Virus record (IMG/VR): IMGVR_UViG_3300021364_000056
Location: 1 to 40,260 of that record
DNA: 40,260 nt
Strand: one strand, 5' to 3'
Source: a virus
A program made the translations under genes and the position numbers. The notes beneath the pieces were generated by a model that saw nothing but the letters and a program-made list of their open reading frames with translations, was not told where the DNA came from and ran no database searches. The first letter of the stretch is position 1. The number at the start of each line of letters is the position of its first letter. This document shows positions 23,439 through 30,262 of the stretch, in pieces.

Positions 23439-23466
23439 TTGACAAACATGAAAAAAATGATAAAAT
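23439..23466 (+). promoter_or_regulatory. Sigma70-like promoter before the bS21 gene
   Basis: A perfect -35 TTGACA (23439-23444), a 16-base spacer and a -10 TAAAAT (23461-23466, 5 of 6). Predicted RNA start is about 23473. Likely a host-type early promoter for bS21 and the RNA repair genes. Confidence 0.8.
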
Positions 23467-23478
23467 AATAAATGTCTG

Positions 23479-23501
23479 AGCAAAATAGTTTGCTTTTTTT
23501 T
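23479..23501 (+). terminator. Intrinsic terminator or attenuator just after the promoter
   Basis: AGCAAA (23479-23484) pairs with TTTGCT (23489-23494) around ATAG and is followed by a run of seven T. It starts only about 6 bases after the predicted RNA start. It may end transcripts from upstream, attenuate the new promoter, or act as a promoter-proximal RNA hairpin. Confidence 0.7.
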
Positions 23502-23524
23502 AATTTTTAAAATATAGAGTCGAT

Positions 23525-23767
23525 ATGGCAAAATGTGTTAGAGTAAATGTAGTCAATAAATCTGGAAATAATTTTAAAACCCTTCAGAAATTCAAAAACA
23601 GAGTGAATGATGAGGGTATTTTATCTGAACTGAAAAAGCGTGAGTTTTTTATCAAACCTTCTTTGAAAAAAAAATTAAAACGTGAAAATGCAGAAAGACA
23701 AAGAGTGAAAGACTTGCATCGTGAAATTAAAAACCTTGAGAAAAATTCTGACGAGATTTTCTTTTAA
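23525..23767 (+). CDS. rpsU: Ribosomal protein bS21 homologue
   Basis: The core FKTLQKFKNRVNDEGILSEL, then KKREFFIKPSLKKKLKREN, matches bS21 (FKR...GVL.EVRRREF.EKP..KRKRK). bS21 sits near the anti-Shine-Dalgarno of 16S rRNA and affects initiation. At 80 aa it is a little longer than bacterial S21 (about 65-70 aa), with an extended acidic C-terminus. Phage-encoded bS21 is known from marine phages, including pelagiphages. It is the first gene after its own sigma70-like promoter, so probably early. It may direct host ribosomes to phage mRNAs, by inference. Confidence 0.85.
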   Translation: MAKCVRVNVVNKSGNNFKTLQKFKNRVNDEGILSELKKREFFIKPSLKKKLKRENAERQRVKDLHREIKNLEKNSDEIFF

Positions 23768-23778
23768 TAAATAATGAG

Positions 23779-24291
23779 ATGAAAACGTTAAGAGGCTTTT
23801 TATCGGAAGCGAAAAAAACATCTACCGTGACCTTTATGATAGGTCCTCCAGGAGTTGGTAAATCTACCTATGTTTCTAGAGAAGGCCTCAAAAACGTTTT
23901 ATCAAGGGATGATATTGTAATGGATCATGGACATAAAATTGGACTAAAAAATTACAATCTCATTTTTTCGAAAGTTGATCAAAATTTAATTAATAAAGAG
24001 TTAAATAATAAATTCAAAAAATTTATCAATCGAGGAGAAAGTTTTGTCATAGATATGACCTTGATGAATAGAAAATCCAGGTCAAAATTTTTATCACAAA
24101 TTCCAAAACATTACAAAAAAATTGCTATAGCTTTCGAAACTAACTTAGATACATTAAAAAAAAGAAATTTATTGAGAGCAGAACAAGGTAAAAACTTGCC
24201 CATTTCAATAATTAGTGACATGTTATCTAAATATGAGCCTCCCAGTGAAACTGAAGGTTTTGATGATATTGAAATAAAAAAAATAAATTGA
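23779..24291 (+). CDS. Polynucleotide 5'-kinase-like P-loop protein, 170 aa
   Basis: The P-loop GPPGVGKST (22-30), a VLSRDDIV strand (T4 PNK and related kinases have S-R-D-D here) and a lid helix with paired Arg (KKRNLLRAEQGK) fit a T4 PNK-type 5'-hydroxyl kinase without phosphatase domain. The N-terminus MKTLRGFLSEAKK is a leader-like sequence seen on many proteins of T4-like marine phages. Followed after 3 bases by RNA ligase, then by a HAD-2H phosphatase: a complete RNA end-repair set. A nucleoside kinase role is less likely from context. Confidence 0.8.
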   Translation: MKTLRGFLSEAKKTSTVTFMIGPPGVGKSTYVSREGLKNVLSRDDIVMDHGHKIGLKNYNLIFSKVDQNLINKELNNKFKKFINRGESFVIDMTLMNRKSRSKFLSQIPKHYKKIAIAFETNLDTLKKRNLLRAEQGKNLPISIISDMLSKYEPPSETEGFDDIEIKKIN

Positions 24292-24294
24292 ATT

Positions 24295-25383
24295 ATGTTA
24301 TATGATGAAGCCCTAAAAATTGTCGAATCATCGACATCTTTTCAAGTCAAATATGATGTAGTGAATGGCTCAAAAGTTGCCATGTTTGGATATAGGTTAG
24401 CAGATTTCAATGATTTTTATGATAATAATGCATTTGAAATGAGAGGATTGACCTATGTTCAAGATAAAAATGGAATTTGGTCAAACCCTTATTTACATTT
24501 ACATAAATTTTTTAATTTAAATCAGACCACTAATTATATGATGTCTGATATTAAGAATAAAAAATTAATATCGGTATATGATAAATTAGATGGATCTATG
24601 ATTAGATTTATACCTATAAATGGCAAAGTTTTTGCTAAAACTAAAATGTCATTTACATCTGCTCAAGCTATCTCCGCTCAAGCAATATATGAAACAAATG
24701 AAAATATTAAAACTTTTGTAAATTATGCTCTTAAAAATAATTTAGCGCCTATTTTTGAATATGTATCACAATTTAATAGAATTGTTGTAGGTTATACATT
24801 CTCTGATTTAGTTTTGATAGCAGTTAGAAATAATGAAACTGGTGAATATTTAAATATCGCAAATTTTGCTGATAAATGGAAAATCAGATCTGTAAAAACT
24901 TTGAACATTTCATTCGATGAAATAATAAATTCAATAGATAGCTTAAAGAATATTGAAGGATATGTTTTGCATTTTGATGATAATCAGATGGTAAAAATAA
25001 AAACATCTTGGTATCTTGAAAAACATAGATTGCTCACGGTAGATATTTCATCAACTGATTTTTTAATAAAATGTGTTATTGAAAATAAAATTGATGATGT
25101 TTATTCATCAATACCTGTAGAAAATAGTGAGGTGAGAAATTATATTGTAGAACTGACGAAAAAAATATCGAGCTATGTTAATATAAAAACGAAAAAAATT
25201 GAAAATATATTAAAAGAATACGATGGTGATAGAAAGAAATTTGCTCAAAAACATAATCAGGATCAAGATTTTCATTTAATAATGCAGTCAATCAACGATA
25301 ATGTTACTAACAAAGTAAAAGAAAATATTTTAAGAAAAACTAATACTTTAAGCAAAGCAAAAGAATTTCTGGATAATATATGA
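24295..25383 (+). CDS. rnlA: T4 RNA ligase 1-like (Rnl1)
   Basis: Joins 5'-phosphate and 3'-hydroxyl RNA ends with ATP. Nucleotidyltransferase motifs appear in order: MRGLTY upstream of motif I, motif I KLDGS with K97 as the AMP-accepting Lys, motif III-like IFEYVS, motif IV EGYVLHF and motif V MVKIKTSWY. The C-terminal 110 residues match the Rnl1-specific helical domain. Length 362 aa compares with 374 for T4. The last 4 bases overlap the next gene. In T4 this enzyme repairs tRNA cut by host anticodon nuclease; the same defence role is likely here. Confidence 0.92.
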   Translation: MLYDEALKIVESSTSFQVKYDVVNGSKVAMFGYRLADFNDFYDNNAFEMRGLTYVQDKNGIWSNPYLHLHKFFNLNQTTNYMMSDIKNKKLISVYDKLDGSMIRFIPINGKVFAKTKMSFTSAQAISAQAIYETNENIKTFVNYALKNNLAPIFEYVSQFNRIVVGYTFSDLVLIAVRNNETGEYLNIANFADKWKIRSVKTLNISFDEIINSIDSLKNIEGYVLHFDDNQMVKIKTSWYLEKHRLLTVDISSTDFLIKCVIENKIDDVYSSIPVENSEVRNYIVELTKKISSYVNIKTKKIENILKEYDGDRKKFAQKHNQDQDFHLIMQSINDNVTNKVKENILRKTNTLSKAKEFLDNI

Positions 25384-26297
25384 TTACAATTAAAGAAATA
25401 CTCAATTCAAAAAAACCTAAAATTTATTGCGACATGGACGGTGTTGTTGCTGATTTTGAGGGTCAGGTAAAAAAAATTTATGGTCCAGATAAAAAGGTTG
25501 AGGATGTATTGCCTTTTCGTAACTTACCTGGTGATTGGTTTTTAAATCTTCCTAAAGTAAAAGATGCTGATTTATTAATGAGAGAATTGAAAAAATATGA
25601 TGTTCAAATGCTAACAGGTATGCCTGGAAAGAAAGCAATGCCTTATGCATCAGATCATAAAAAACAATGGATGAAAAAGAATTATGGATTGTCTGCAGAT
25701 AGGGTTATAACAGTTTTTACAAGTGATAAACCTAAATATGCAGTATCAAATGGAATATCAAATGTTTTAATTGATGATACATTAGAAAATATACAAAAAT
25801 GGGAATCAAGGGGCGGAATAGGTATATTACACAAATCAGCAACTGATACTATCAATAAGTTGAATGATATATTAAAACAAGAAGTTTCTGAAAATGTTGA
25901 GATAAAAAACGGAAAAGTAAATGGTTATTTTGCAATAGAATTAGATCAAAAAAGTCAAAACTTATTAAAAAAACATGCTATTTTCCCTATTGTAGTATCG
26001 CATCATGTTACAATTGCCTATAAACCGAATGAATATGATGCTAAAAATTTAGAAAGAAAATTAAACGATACTTTTGAAATAAGCACTAAAGAGTTAATGC
26101 ATAATGATAATATACAAGCTATATCTGTAGAAATAAAAAATTTGAAAAGAGTTGATCCTGGAATTGCACATGTAACAATTTCACATACAGATAAGGCAAA
26201 ACCTGTCGATAGCAATATAATGATGAATAATCCAAACAATTCAAAAAAAATAATTATGAAATTAAATGGTAAATTAAAATTTTACAAATTTAAATAA
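25380..26297 (+). CDS. HAD phosphatase fused to a 2H phosphoesterase domain
   Basis: Residues 13-165 form a HAD phosphatase of the 5'(3')-deoxyribonucleotidase type: CDMDGVVADF (nucleophile D18, acid D20), MLTGMPGKKA, and NVLIDDT as the last acidic motif. Residues 175-300 carry two HxT motifs, HVTIAY (209) and HVTISH (264), as in 2H phosphoesterases that open 2',3'-cyclic phosphates. With the kinase and Rnl1 genes just upstream this looks like the end-healing partner: the 2H domain opens the cyclic phosphate and the HAD domain removes the phosphate. The fusion differs from T4 PNK, where the HAD domain is joined to the kinase. Alternative: plain nucleotidase for dNMPs. Confidence 0.78.
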   Translation: MITIKEILNSKKPKIYCDMDGVVADFEGQVKKIYGPDKKVEDVLPFRNLPGDWFLNLPKVKDADLLMRELKKYDVQMLTGMPGKKAMPYASDHKKQWMKKNYGLSADRVITVFTSDKPKYAVSNGISNVLIDDTLENIQKWESRGGIGILHKSATDTINKLNDILKQEVSENVEIKNGKVNGYFAIELDQKSQNLLKKHAIFPIVVSHHVTIAYKPNEYDAKNLERKLNDTFEISTKELMHNDNIQAISVEIKNLKRVDPGIAHVTISHTDKAKPVDSNIMMNNPNNSKKIIMKLNGKLKFYKFK

Positions 26298-26301
26298 TCA
26301 A

Positions 26302-26309
26302 TATAAATA
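26302..26309 (+). promoter_or_regulatory. Possible T4-type late promoter element (TATAAATA)
   Basis: An exact TATAAATA followed by C lies in the only gap between the RNA repair genes and the next, virion-like genes. It is just 5 bases before the ATG at 26315, so RNA would start at or very near the start codon. Chance matches to this motif are frequent here. Confidence 0.4.
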
Positions 26310-26314
26310 CTTTT

Positions 26315-26494
26315 ATGATTACTTTTATACAGTTTTTAGAATTAATAGAAAAAGATATGTCTCATTGTAATTGTGATTCTCCTAAAGGTTTTTCATGCGT
26401 GGCATCTTGTAAAGCAAGAGGTAAAGTTGAAAGGAGTGGTGGTAAATATGATGGTAAAAAAATAAAATCAAAAAAATATGGTGGACCAGCATGA
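26315..26494 (+). CDS. Small Cys-containing protein with MxTFxxFLE leader, 59 aa
   Basis: Begins MITFIQFLELIEKDM, a leader-like N-terminus of the MKTFxxFLxE kind found on many T4-like marine phage proteins. A Cys cluster (HCNCDSPKGFSCVASCKARG) follows, then a Gly/Lys-rich tail (KYDGKKIKSKKYGGPA). Five Cys suggest metal binding. No Shine-Dalgarno is present if RNA starts at the TATAAATA, so the mRNA may be leaderless, or translation starts at Met14. It overlaps the next gene by 4 bases. Confidence 0.6.
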   Translation: MITFIQFLELIEKDMSHCNCDSPKGFSCVASCKARGKVERSGGKYDGKKIKSKKYGGPA

Positions 26495-27606
26495 CAACAC
26501 TTAATCAATTATTTCAAGAATTAAATGAAGTCAAAGTTGAGAATAAAAAGGCACATAAAAAAAGAGTTGAGAAATATAATTTAATAGAAACACCAAACGA
26601 ATTAAATGTTGAAAAAGAAATTGATAATATTTTTTCTCAAATTAATGTTTTAAAAGATCAAGTTAAAGAGCGTGAGAATGAACAAATAATAAAAAAAGAA
26701 AAAGAAAATAAATTATTAGGTGACTTAGAAGAATTACTGGTTAAAGAAGTTGAACAAAAAAATGAGCAGAAGCCTGAACAAAAAACTGAAAATGTGATTG
26801 AGGAGATATCTGAAGAATTGCCGGTTGAAGAAGTTGAACAAAAAACTGAAGAAAAAAGTAAAGAAATTTTGATTGATGAGAATAAACCGAAGTTAGAAAT
26901 AATTAATCAGTATACAAATCACATAACTCAGGAAGAGAATAAGAAAGATAAAAATGTTTTACATGAGCGGACTAATTATGATATTTTAAATCGTGAAATT
27001 GAATTACTGAAAAAAAGAATATCTTCATTGTCTACACAATTAGTAACTAATTCTACTCAATATTTAGGAAAATCACATGGAGATGGAGGAGGAGGAGAAC
27101 TTAATCTAGTTAATCCTATTAAAATTTATGAAGATTTTAATATATCGGGATATGGTAGTAACGATGTTTTTTTATGTTTCACGCACAATAATGATATCAA
27201 TATTTATTTGCCTAATTCTGATCAGAATTATGGTATGAAAGTGCATGTGAAAAAAATGCACAGAGATCATCAATTATATATAAGAGGATATAATGATAAT
27301 CAACTAATAGATGAGAAAGAATTCATAACAGTAACTACCGTATACCTGAATTACACTATGGTATGTGATGGAAAAGATTGGTATATAGTAGGAGTATCTG
27401 GTAGTGTTCCATATATTCATGATCAATCTACATCAGCAATTACCTGGACTATTAATCACAATTTAGACACTCGACCAGTAAATATTGTTGTCACTGATAG
27501 AAATTATAATTTAATCTTAATTGAAGATGTCTATTATGTAAGTTCAGACACCATTGAGATTACATTTCCATCTGCACAGGATGGGTGGGCAACGGTAACT
27601 GTTTAG
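26491..27606 (+). CDS. Putative virion protein: coiled coil plus beta C-terminal domains, 371 aa
   Basis: The first 180 residues are extremely charged (repeated VEQKTE/EQKPEQ) and predicted coiled coil. A Gly linker (GDGGGGE) follows, then a beta-rich domain (200-300). The C-terminal domain (WTINHNLDTRPVNIVVTD then a final WATVTV) resembles the carbohydrate-facing modules on phage tail and appendage proteins (W.v.HNL..rPv.v...). No signal peptide. Most likely a virion appendage or its adaptor. The start overlaps the preceding small gene (ATGA). Confidence 0.6.
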   Translation: MTTLNQLFQELNEVKVENKKAHKKRVEKYNLIETPNELNVEKEIDNIFSQINVLKDQVKERENEQIIKKEKENKLLGDLEELLVKEVEQKNEQKPEQKTENVIEEISEELPVEEVEQKTEEKSKEILIDENKPKLEIINQYTNHITQEENKKDKNVLHERTNYDILNREIELLKKRISSLSTQLVTNSTQYLGKSHGDGGGGELNLVNPIKIYEDFNISGYGSNDVFLCFTHNNDINIYLPNSDQNYGMKVHVKKMHRDHQLYIRGYNDNQLIDEKEFITVTTVYLNYTMVCDGKDWYIVGVSGSVPYIHDQSTSAITWTINHNLDTRPVNIVVTDRNYNLILIEDVYYVSSDTIEITFPSAQDGWATVTV

Positions 27607-27638
27607 AATTTAATATACAACGTAAGGAATCAAAAAAA

Positions 27639-28112
27639 ATGTCAAACTCTTTCAAAATTATTATAATGAGTTTGATGATGTCATATATTACAATGACAAA
27701 TATAATATTTGCAGATACACTGGAAAATAATCCATTCGAAAGACAGTCTAGAGTGTATTATACTGAAACAATTCAATCACCTCAACAACAGGTGGAATCT
27801 GATCCGACCGATAGAGCTGTTGGAATTTTATTGGATCATGGAATTACTGGTTTGGTATTGTTGATATTAGGATGGTGGTATTATAAAAGACAACAGCAGT
27901 GGGATGAAGAATCTGCAAGTATGAGAAAAGAACTGATGGATTATGTAAAGGCAGATCAGCAATCAGATTATGAGATGATGGCTAAAATTGAAACGCACAA
28001 AAATGAATTAAAGAATGAGATGCACGATCTTAATCAAAAATTACATGAATTGAAAGAAGAGGTTTTATATAGAACTTTTGATCGTAGAAAAGTTCCAAGA
28101 GATAACGATTGA
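27639..28112 (+). CDS. Exported membrane protein with signal, membrane helix and coiled coil, 157 aa
   Basis: An N-terminal signal-like helix (FKIIIMSLMMSYITMTNIIF, possible cut after FAD), a polar segment, a second membrane helix (GITGLVLLILGWWYY) and a long coiled coil (about 95-145) follow in order. This plan resembles phage lysis accessory or spanin-type proteins, but no Rz signature is present. The start is ATG 27639 with GGAATC upstream; open codons before it belong to the previous gene. The next strong promoter begins 4 bases after its stop. Confidence 0.6.
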   Translation: MSNSFKIIIMSLMMSYITMTNIIFADTLENNPFERQSRVYYTETIQSPQQQVESDPTDRAVGILLDHGITGLVLLILGWWYYKRQQQWDEESASMRKELMDYVKADQQSDYEMMAKIETHKNELKNEMHDLNQKLHELKEEVLYRTFDRRKVPRDND

Positions 28113-28115
28113 TTG

Positions 28116-28144
28116 TTGACAAAATGTTAGGTATTTGATATATT
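28116..28144 (+). promoter_or_regulatory. Strong sigma70-like promoter before the peroxiredoxin gene
   Basis: A perfect -35 TTGACA (28116-28121), a 17-base spacer and a -10 TATATT (28139-28144, 5 of 6). Predicted RNA start is about 28151. The best promoter match in the window. Confidence 0.8.
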
Positions 28145-28150
28145 ATAAAA

Positions 28151-28176
28151 AATGCAGCATTAATTCATGCTGCATT
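28151..28176 (+). other. 5'-terminal hairpin of the peroxiredoxin transcript
   Basis: AATGCAGCAT (28151-28160) pairs perfectly with ATGCTGCATT (28167-28176) around TAATTC. The stem begins at the predicted RNA start. There is no T run of terminator length (only AGTTT). A 5' hairpin often protects mRNA from RNase E, or may act as an antitermination (put-like) element. Confidence 0.65.
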
Positions 28177-28182
28177 AGTTTA

Positions 28183-28202
28183 ACGCATACACACACGAGG
28201 AG
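28183..28202 (+). promoter_or_regulatory. CA-rich leader with strong Shine-Dalgarno
   Basis: ACGCATACACACACGAGGAG lies between the 5' hairpin and the peroxiredoxin ATG at 28210. It is the third copy of the CA-tract/GGAG arrangement in this window. Confidence 0.5.
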
Positions 28203-28209
28203 TTATATT

Positions 28210-28740
28210 ATGAATAATAAATTAAGAGTACCAAATGTAACTTTTAAAACAAGAGTTAAAGATGAATCAATTGGTGGAGAAAATCCTTATCGATGGCAGG
28301 ATGTAACCACTGATGAATTATTTAAAAACAAAAAAATAGTAGTTTTTAGTTTACCCGGAGCATTTACACCTACCTGTTCGACATATCAAGTTCCCACTTA
28401 TAATAAAATGTATGATGAATTCAAGGCATTAGGAATTGATGATATATATTGTGTATCTGTAAATGATGCTTTTGTCATGAATAAATGGAAGGAACAACAA
28501 GACGCAAAAAACTTGACATTTATTCCAGATGGAAATGGTGAATTTACAAGAAAAATGGGATACTTAGTTGAAAAGAAAAATCTTGGGTTTGGCGAAAGAT
28601 CTTGGAGATATTCAATGTTAGTTGATAACGGTGAGATTATAAAGATATTTGAAGAACCTGGATTTGATGATAATGTGGAGGGTGATCCGTATGAAGTTTC
28701 AGATCCAAATACTATGTTAGAATATATTAAATCATCATAA
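28210..28740 (+). CDS. Peroxiredoxin, Prx5 type
   Basis: Reduces H2O2 and alkyl peroxides through a peroxidatic Cys. [14 protein letters not shown] (49-62) carries T53 and C56. [16 protein letters not shown] and [19 protein letters not shown] hold the active-site Arg, as in Prx5 enzymes. At 176 aa it is slightly longer than bacterial Prx5 (about 160 aa). It probably uses glutathione or glutaredoxin, and a glutaredoxin is encoded at 13505. It has its own strong promoter, a 5' hairpin and CA-rich leader, which suggests high early expression. A plausible defence against oxidative stress during infection. Confidence 0.9.
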   Translation: MNNKLRVPNVTFKTRVKDESIGGENPYRWQDVTTDELFKNKKIVVFSLPGAFTPTCSTYQVPTYNKMYDEFKALGIDDIYCVSVNDAFVMNKWKEQQDAKNLTFIPDGNGEFTRKMGYLVEKKNLGFGERSWRYSMLVDNGEIIKIFEEPGFDDNVEGDPYEVSDPNTMLEYIKSS

Positions 28741-28741
28741 G

Positions 28742-28969
28742 ATGATTTTTTATAAAATCATAGAACTGAATAATTATGACCAAGAAATTGGCATAATAAA
28801 TCTTGATGAATTGGAAACATCAAGAGGTATGAGTTTTTATTGGAACAAAGTATTAAAAAAAGATGATGAAATAAGAACTATGACATTATCTTCAGTTGAG
28901 GCAGAATACATATATAAAAAACTTGTTGAGAAATTTCCAGATAAGAGATTTGAAATTATAAATGAGTAG
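28742..28969 (+). CDS. Small phage protein, 75 aa, unknown
   Basis: Mixed alpha/beta pattern (MIFYKIIELNNYDQEIGIIN, then SSVEAEYIYKKLVEKFPDKR). It begins 1 base after the peroxiredoxin stop and overlaps the HNH gene by 8 bases. No Cys or membrane segment. Not recognised. Confidence 0.6.
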   Translation: MIFYKIIELNNYDQEIGIINLDELETSRGMSFYWNKVLKKDDEIRTMTLSSVEAEYIYKKLVEKFPDKRFEIINE

Positions 28970-29519
28970 TCAAGTATTATTATTAAATTCTGATTATCAA
29001 CCTTTTTTATGGAGTCCAATATCGACTGTATCTTGGCAATATGCTATAAAACAATATTTTACAGAAAAAATTGATGTAGTTGTATGGTATAAAAATTTTT
29101 TATGTCGATCTATGAACATTGAAATGTCAATGCCTTCAGTTATTAGATTGTATAAATATCAACATACAGCACAGAGATTATTGCCTGTGAGAAAAAATAT
29201 TTTATTGAGAGATAATTTTACATGCCAATATTGCATGAAACACTTTAAAGATGCTGAATTGACTTTAGATCATGTAATTCCTAAATCTAAAGGTGGTATT
29301 AATTCTTGGACAAACTTAGTGACTTCATGTAAAAAATGTAATGTGAAAAAAGGTTCTCAAAATAAAATGACCCCAAATAAAAATCCAAAGGAACTTTATT
29401 ATTGGGAAATGGTTTCTGTTATAAAACAGAAAAAAATATATATTCCTGACGGTGAATGGCAACACTTTTTGCAATGGCCGAATGAGAATGTTAAATTATA
29501 TACACCTATGTTTGATTGA
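28962..29519 (+). CDS. HNH endonuclease, 185 aa
   Basis: An N-terminal domain (VLLLNSDYQPFLWSPISTVS) as in the bacterial HNH proteins that begin with VLxLNxxYxPL is followed by a HNH domain. That domain has CQYC, the HNH core LTLDHVIPKSKGG, INSWTNLVTSC and KKCN. It has a complete zinc site and catalytic His, so it looks active. It is free-standing, not in an intron. Role is uncertain: homing nuclease, host DNA degradation or packaging. Confidence 0.85.
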   Translation: MSSQVLLLNSDYQPFLWSPISTVSWQYAIKQYFTEKIDVVVWYKNFLCRSMNIEMSMPSVIRLYKYQHTAQRLLPVRKNILLRDNFTCQYCMKHFKDAELTLDHVIPKSKGGINSWTNLVTSCKKCNVKKGSQNKMTPNKNPKELYYWEMVSVIKQKKIYIPDGEWQHFLQWPNENVKLYTPMFD

Positions 29520-29528
29520 AAGGTAATT

Positions 29529-29723
29529 ATGTCAAATGAAACAAATCAGTCCACTCATGAGAGAATTCAAGAACTTTATGATTCCTATATCTTAGAACAA
29601 ACAAAGTTCGAAGAAAAAGGAAATAAAGCAGCGGCAACTAGAGCAAGAAAAGCTCTTGGTGAAATGGGTAAATTAGCCAAAACTCGCCGTGCTGAAATCC
29701 AAGATAAAAAAAATAACATGTAA
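29529..29723 (+). CDS. Histone H1-like (Hc1-type) small DNA-binding protein, 64 aa
   Basis: The segment EEKGNKAAATRARKALGEMG then KLAKTRRAEIQDKK resembles the KAAGTRARKAxxELxKL core of chlamydial Hc1-like proteins, also common in marine T4-like phages. It has AAAGG upstream. It may bind DNA in the nucleoid or capsid; this is inferred from similarity and charge. Confidence 0.7.
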   Translation: MSNETNQSTHERIQELYDSYILEQTKFEEKGNKAAATRARKALGEMGKLAKTRRAEIQDKKNNM

Positions 29724-29725
29724 TC

Positions 29726-30202
29726 ATGGAAAAATATTGGTATGATTGGAAAGAAATGCGAAGAGATGTTAATGCTCTTTGCCGTCAAATTACACTTGAC
29801 AATTTTAATCCAAATTTGATAGTTGGTATATCTAGAGGCGGATTGGTTCCAGGAATTATGATGAGTCATTGGTTCAAAAAACCTTTTCGCCCCCTAGTAG
29901 CATCTCTAAGAGATTTTCCTGAATGGGAAGATTTTTTACCCAAACCACAAGACAAATCTGTTTTAATTGTTGATGATATTTGTGATAGCGGAGAAACTTT
30001 TTTCCGCATAAAACAGTTCATAGATGATCATAATCGGTCAAATAATTCTAACAAAATTAATGCGAATATAAAATTTGCCTCATTATGGTGGAATAATGAG
30101 GTCGAATTCAAACCGCATTATTATTCTCAGGAAATGGCAAAAGATTCAACGAATACTTGGATACATTTTCCTTGGGAATCCTGGTGGAATGCACCAGTTT
30201 AA
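29726..30202 (+). CDS. Phosphoribosyltransferase, Gpt (XGPRT)-like
   Basis: Transfers a phosphoribosyl group from PRPP to a base. VGISRGGLVPG (33-43) and the PRPP loop VLIVDDICDSGET (79-91) are intact. NTWIHFPWE near the C-terminus matches the TWIEQPWD signature of E. coli xanthine-guanine PRTase. The best guess is purine salvage; an orotate PRTase role (which would link PyrD and PyrF) is not supported by these motifs. At 158 aa it is of Gpt size. First gene of the 10-kb metabolic run, 2 bases after the histone-like gene. Confidence 0.82.
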   Translation: MEKYWYDWKEMRRDVNALCRQITLDNFNPNLIVGISRGGLVPGIMMSHWFKKPFRPLVASLRDFPEWEDFLPKPQDKSVLIVDDICDSGETFFRIKQFIDDHNRSNNSNKINANIKFASLWWNNEVEFKPHYYSQEMAKDSTNTWIHFPWESWWNAPV

Positions 30203-30217
30203 TTTCTACTGAAAAAA

Positions 30218-30236
30218 ATATCACGGAAGGTGATAT
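30218..30236 (+). other. Hairpin in the leader of the BMP-type gene
   Basis: ATATCAC (30218-30224) pairs with GTGATAT (30230-30236) around GGAAG, 26 bases before the next ATG. No T run and no promoter can be seen. A 5' UTR structure or RNA-processing site; too small for a known riboswitch. Confidence 0.45.
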
Positions 30237-30262
30237 GCCTATAACAACTTGGAAGGAGTTAA

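Noticed and set aside
23309-23479. Frame starting at CTG through the 11-bp hairpin (KKIRLILVSTSEEKN...)
   Set aside because: No standard start, long spacing to AAGGAG, and it crosses the hairpin and the promoter -10; more likely chance.
29726-30202. PRTase as PyrE (orotate phosphoribosyltransferase)
   Set aside because: It would complete steps 4-6 with PyrD and PyrF, but the TWIxxPW signature and PRPP loop fit Gpt, not PyrE.
30203-30262. Riboswitch before the BMP-type gene
   Set aside because: Only one 7-bp hairpin is present; no purine, TPP or other known aptamer core is visible.
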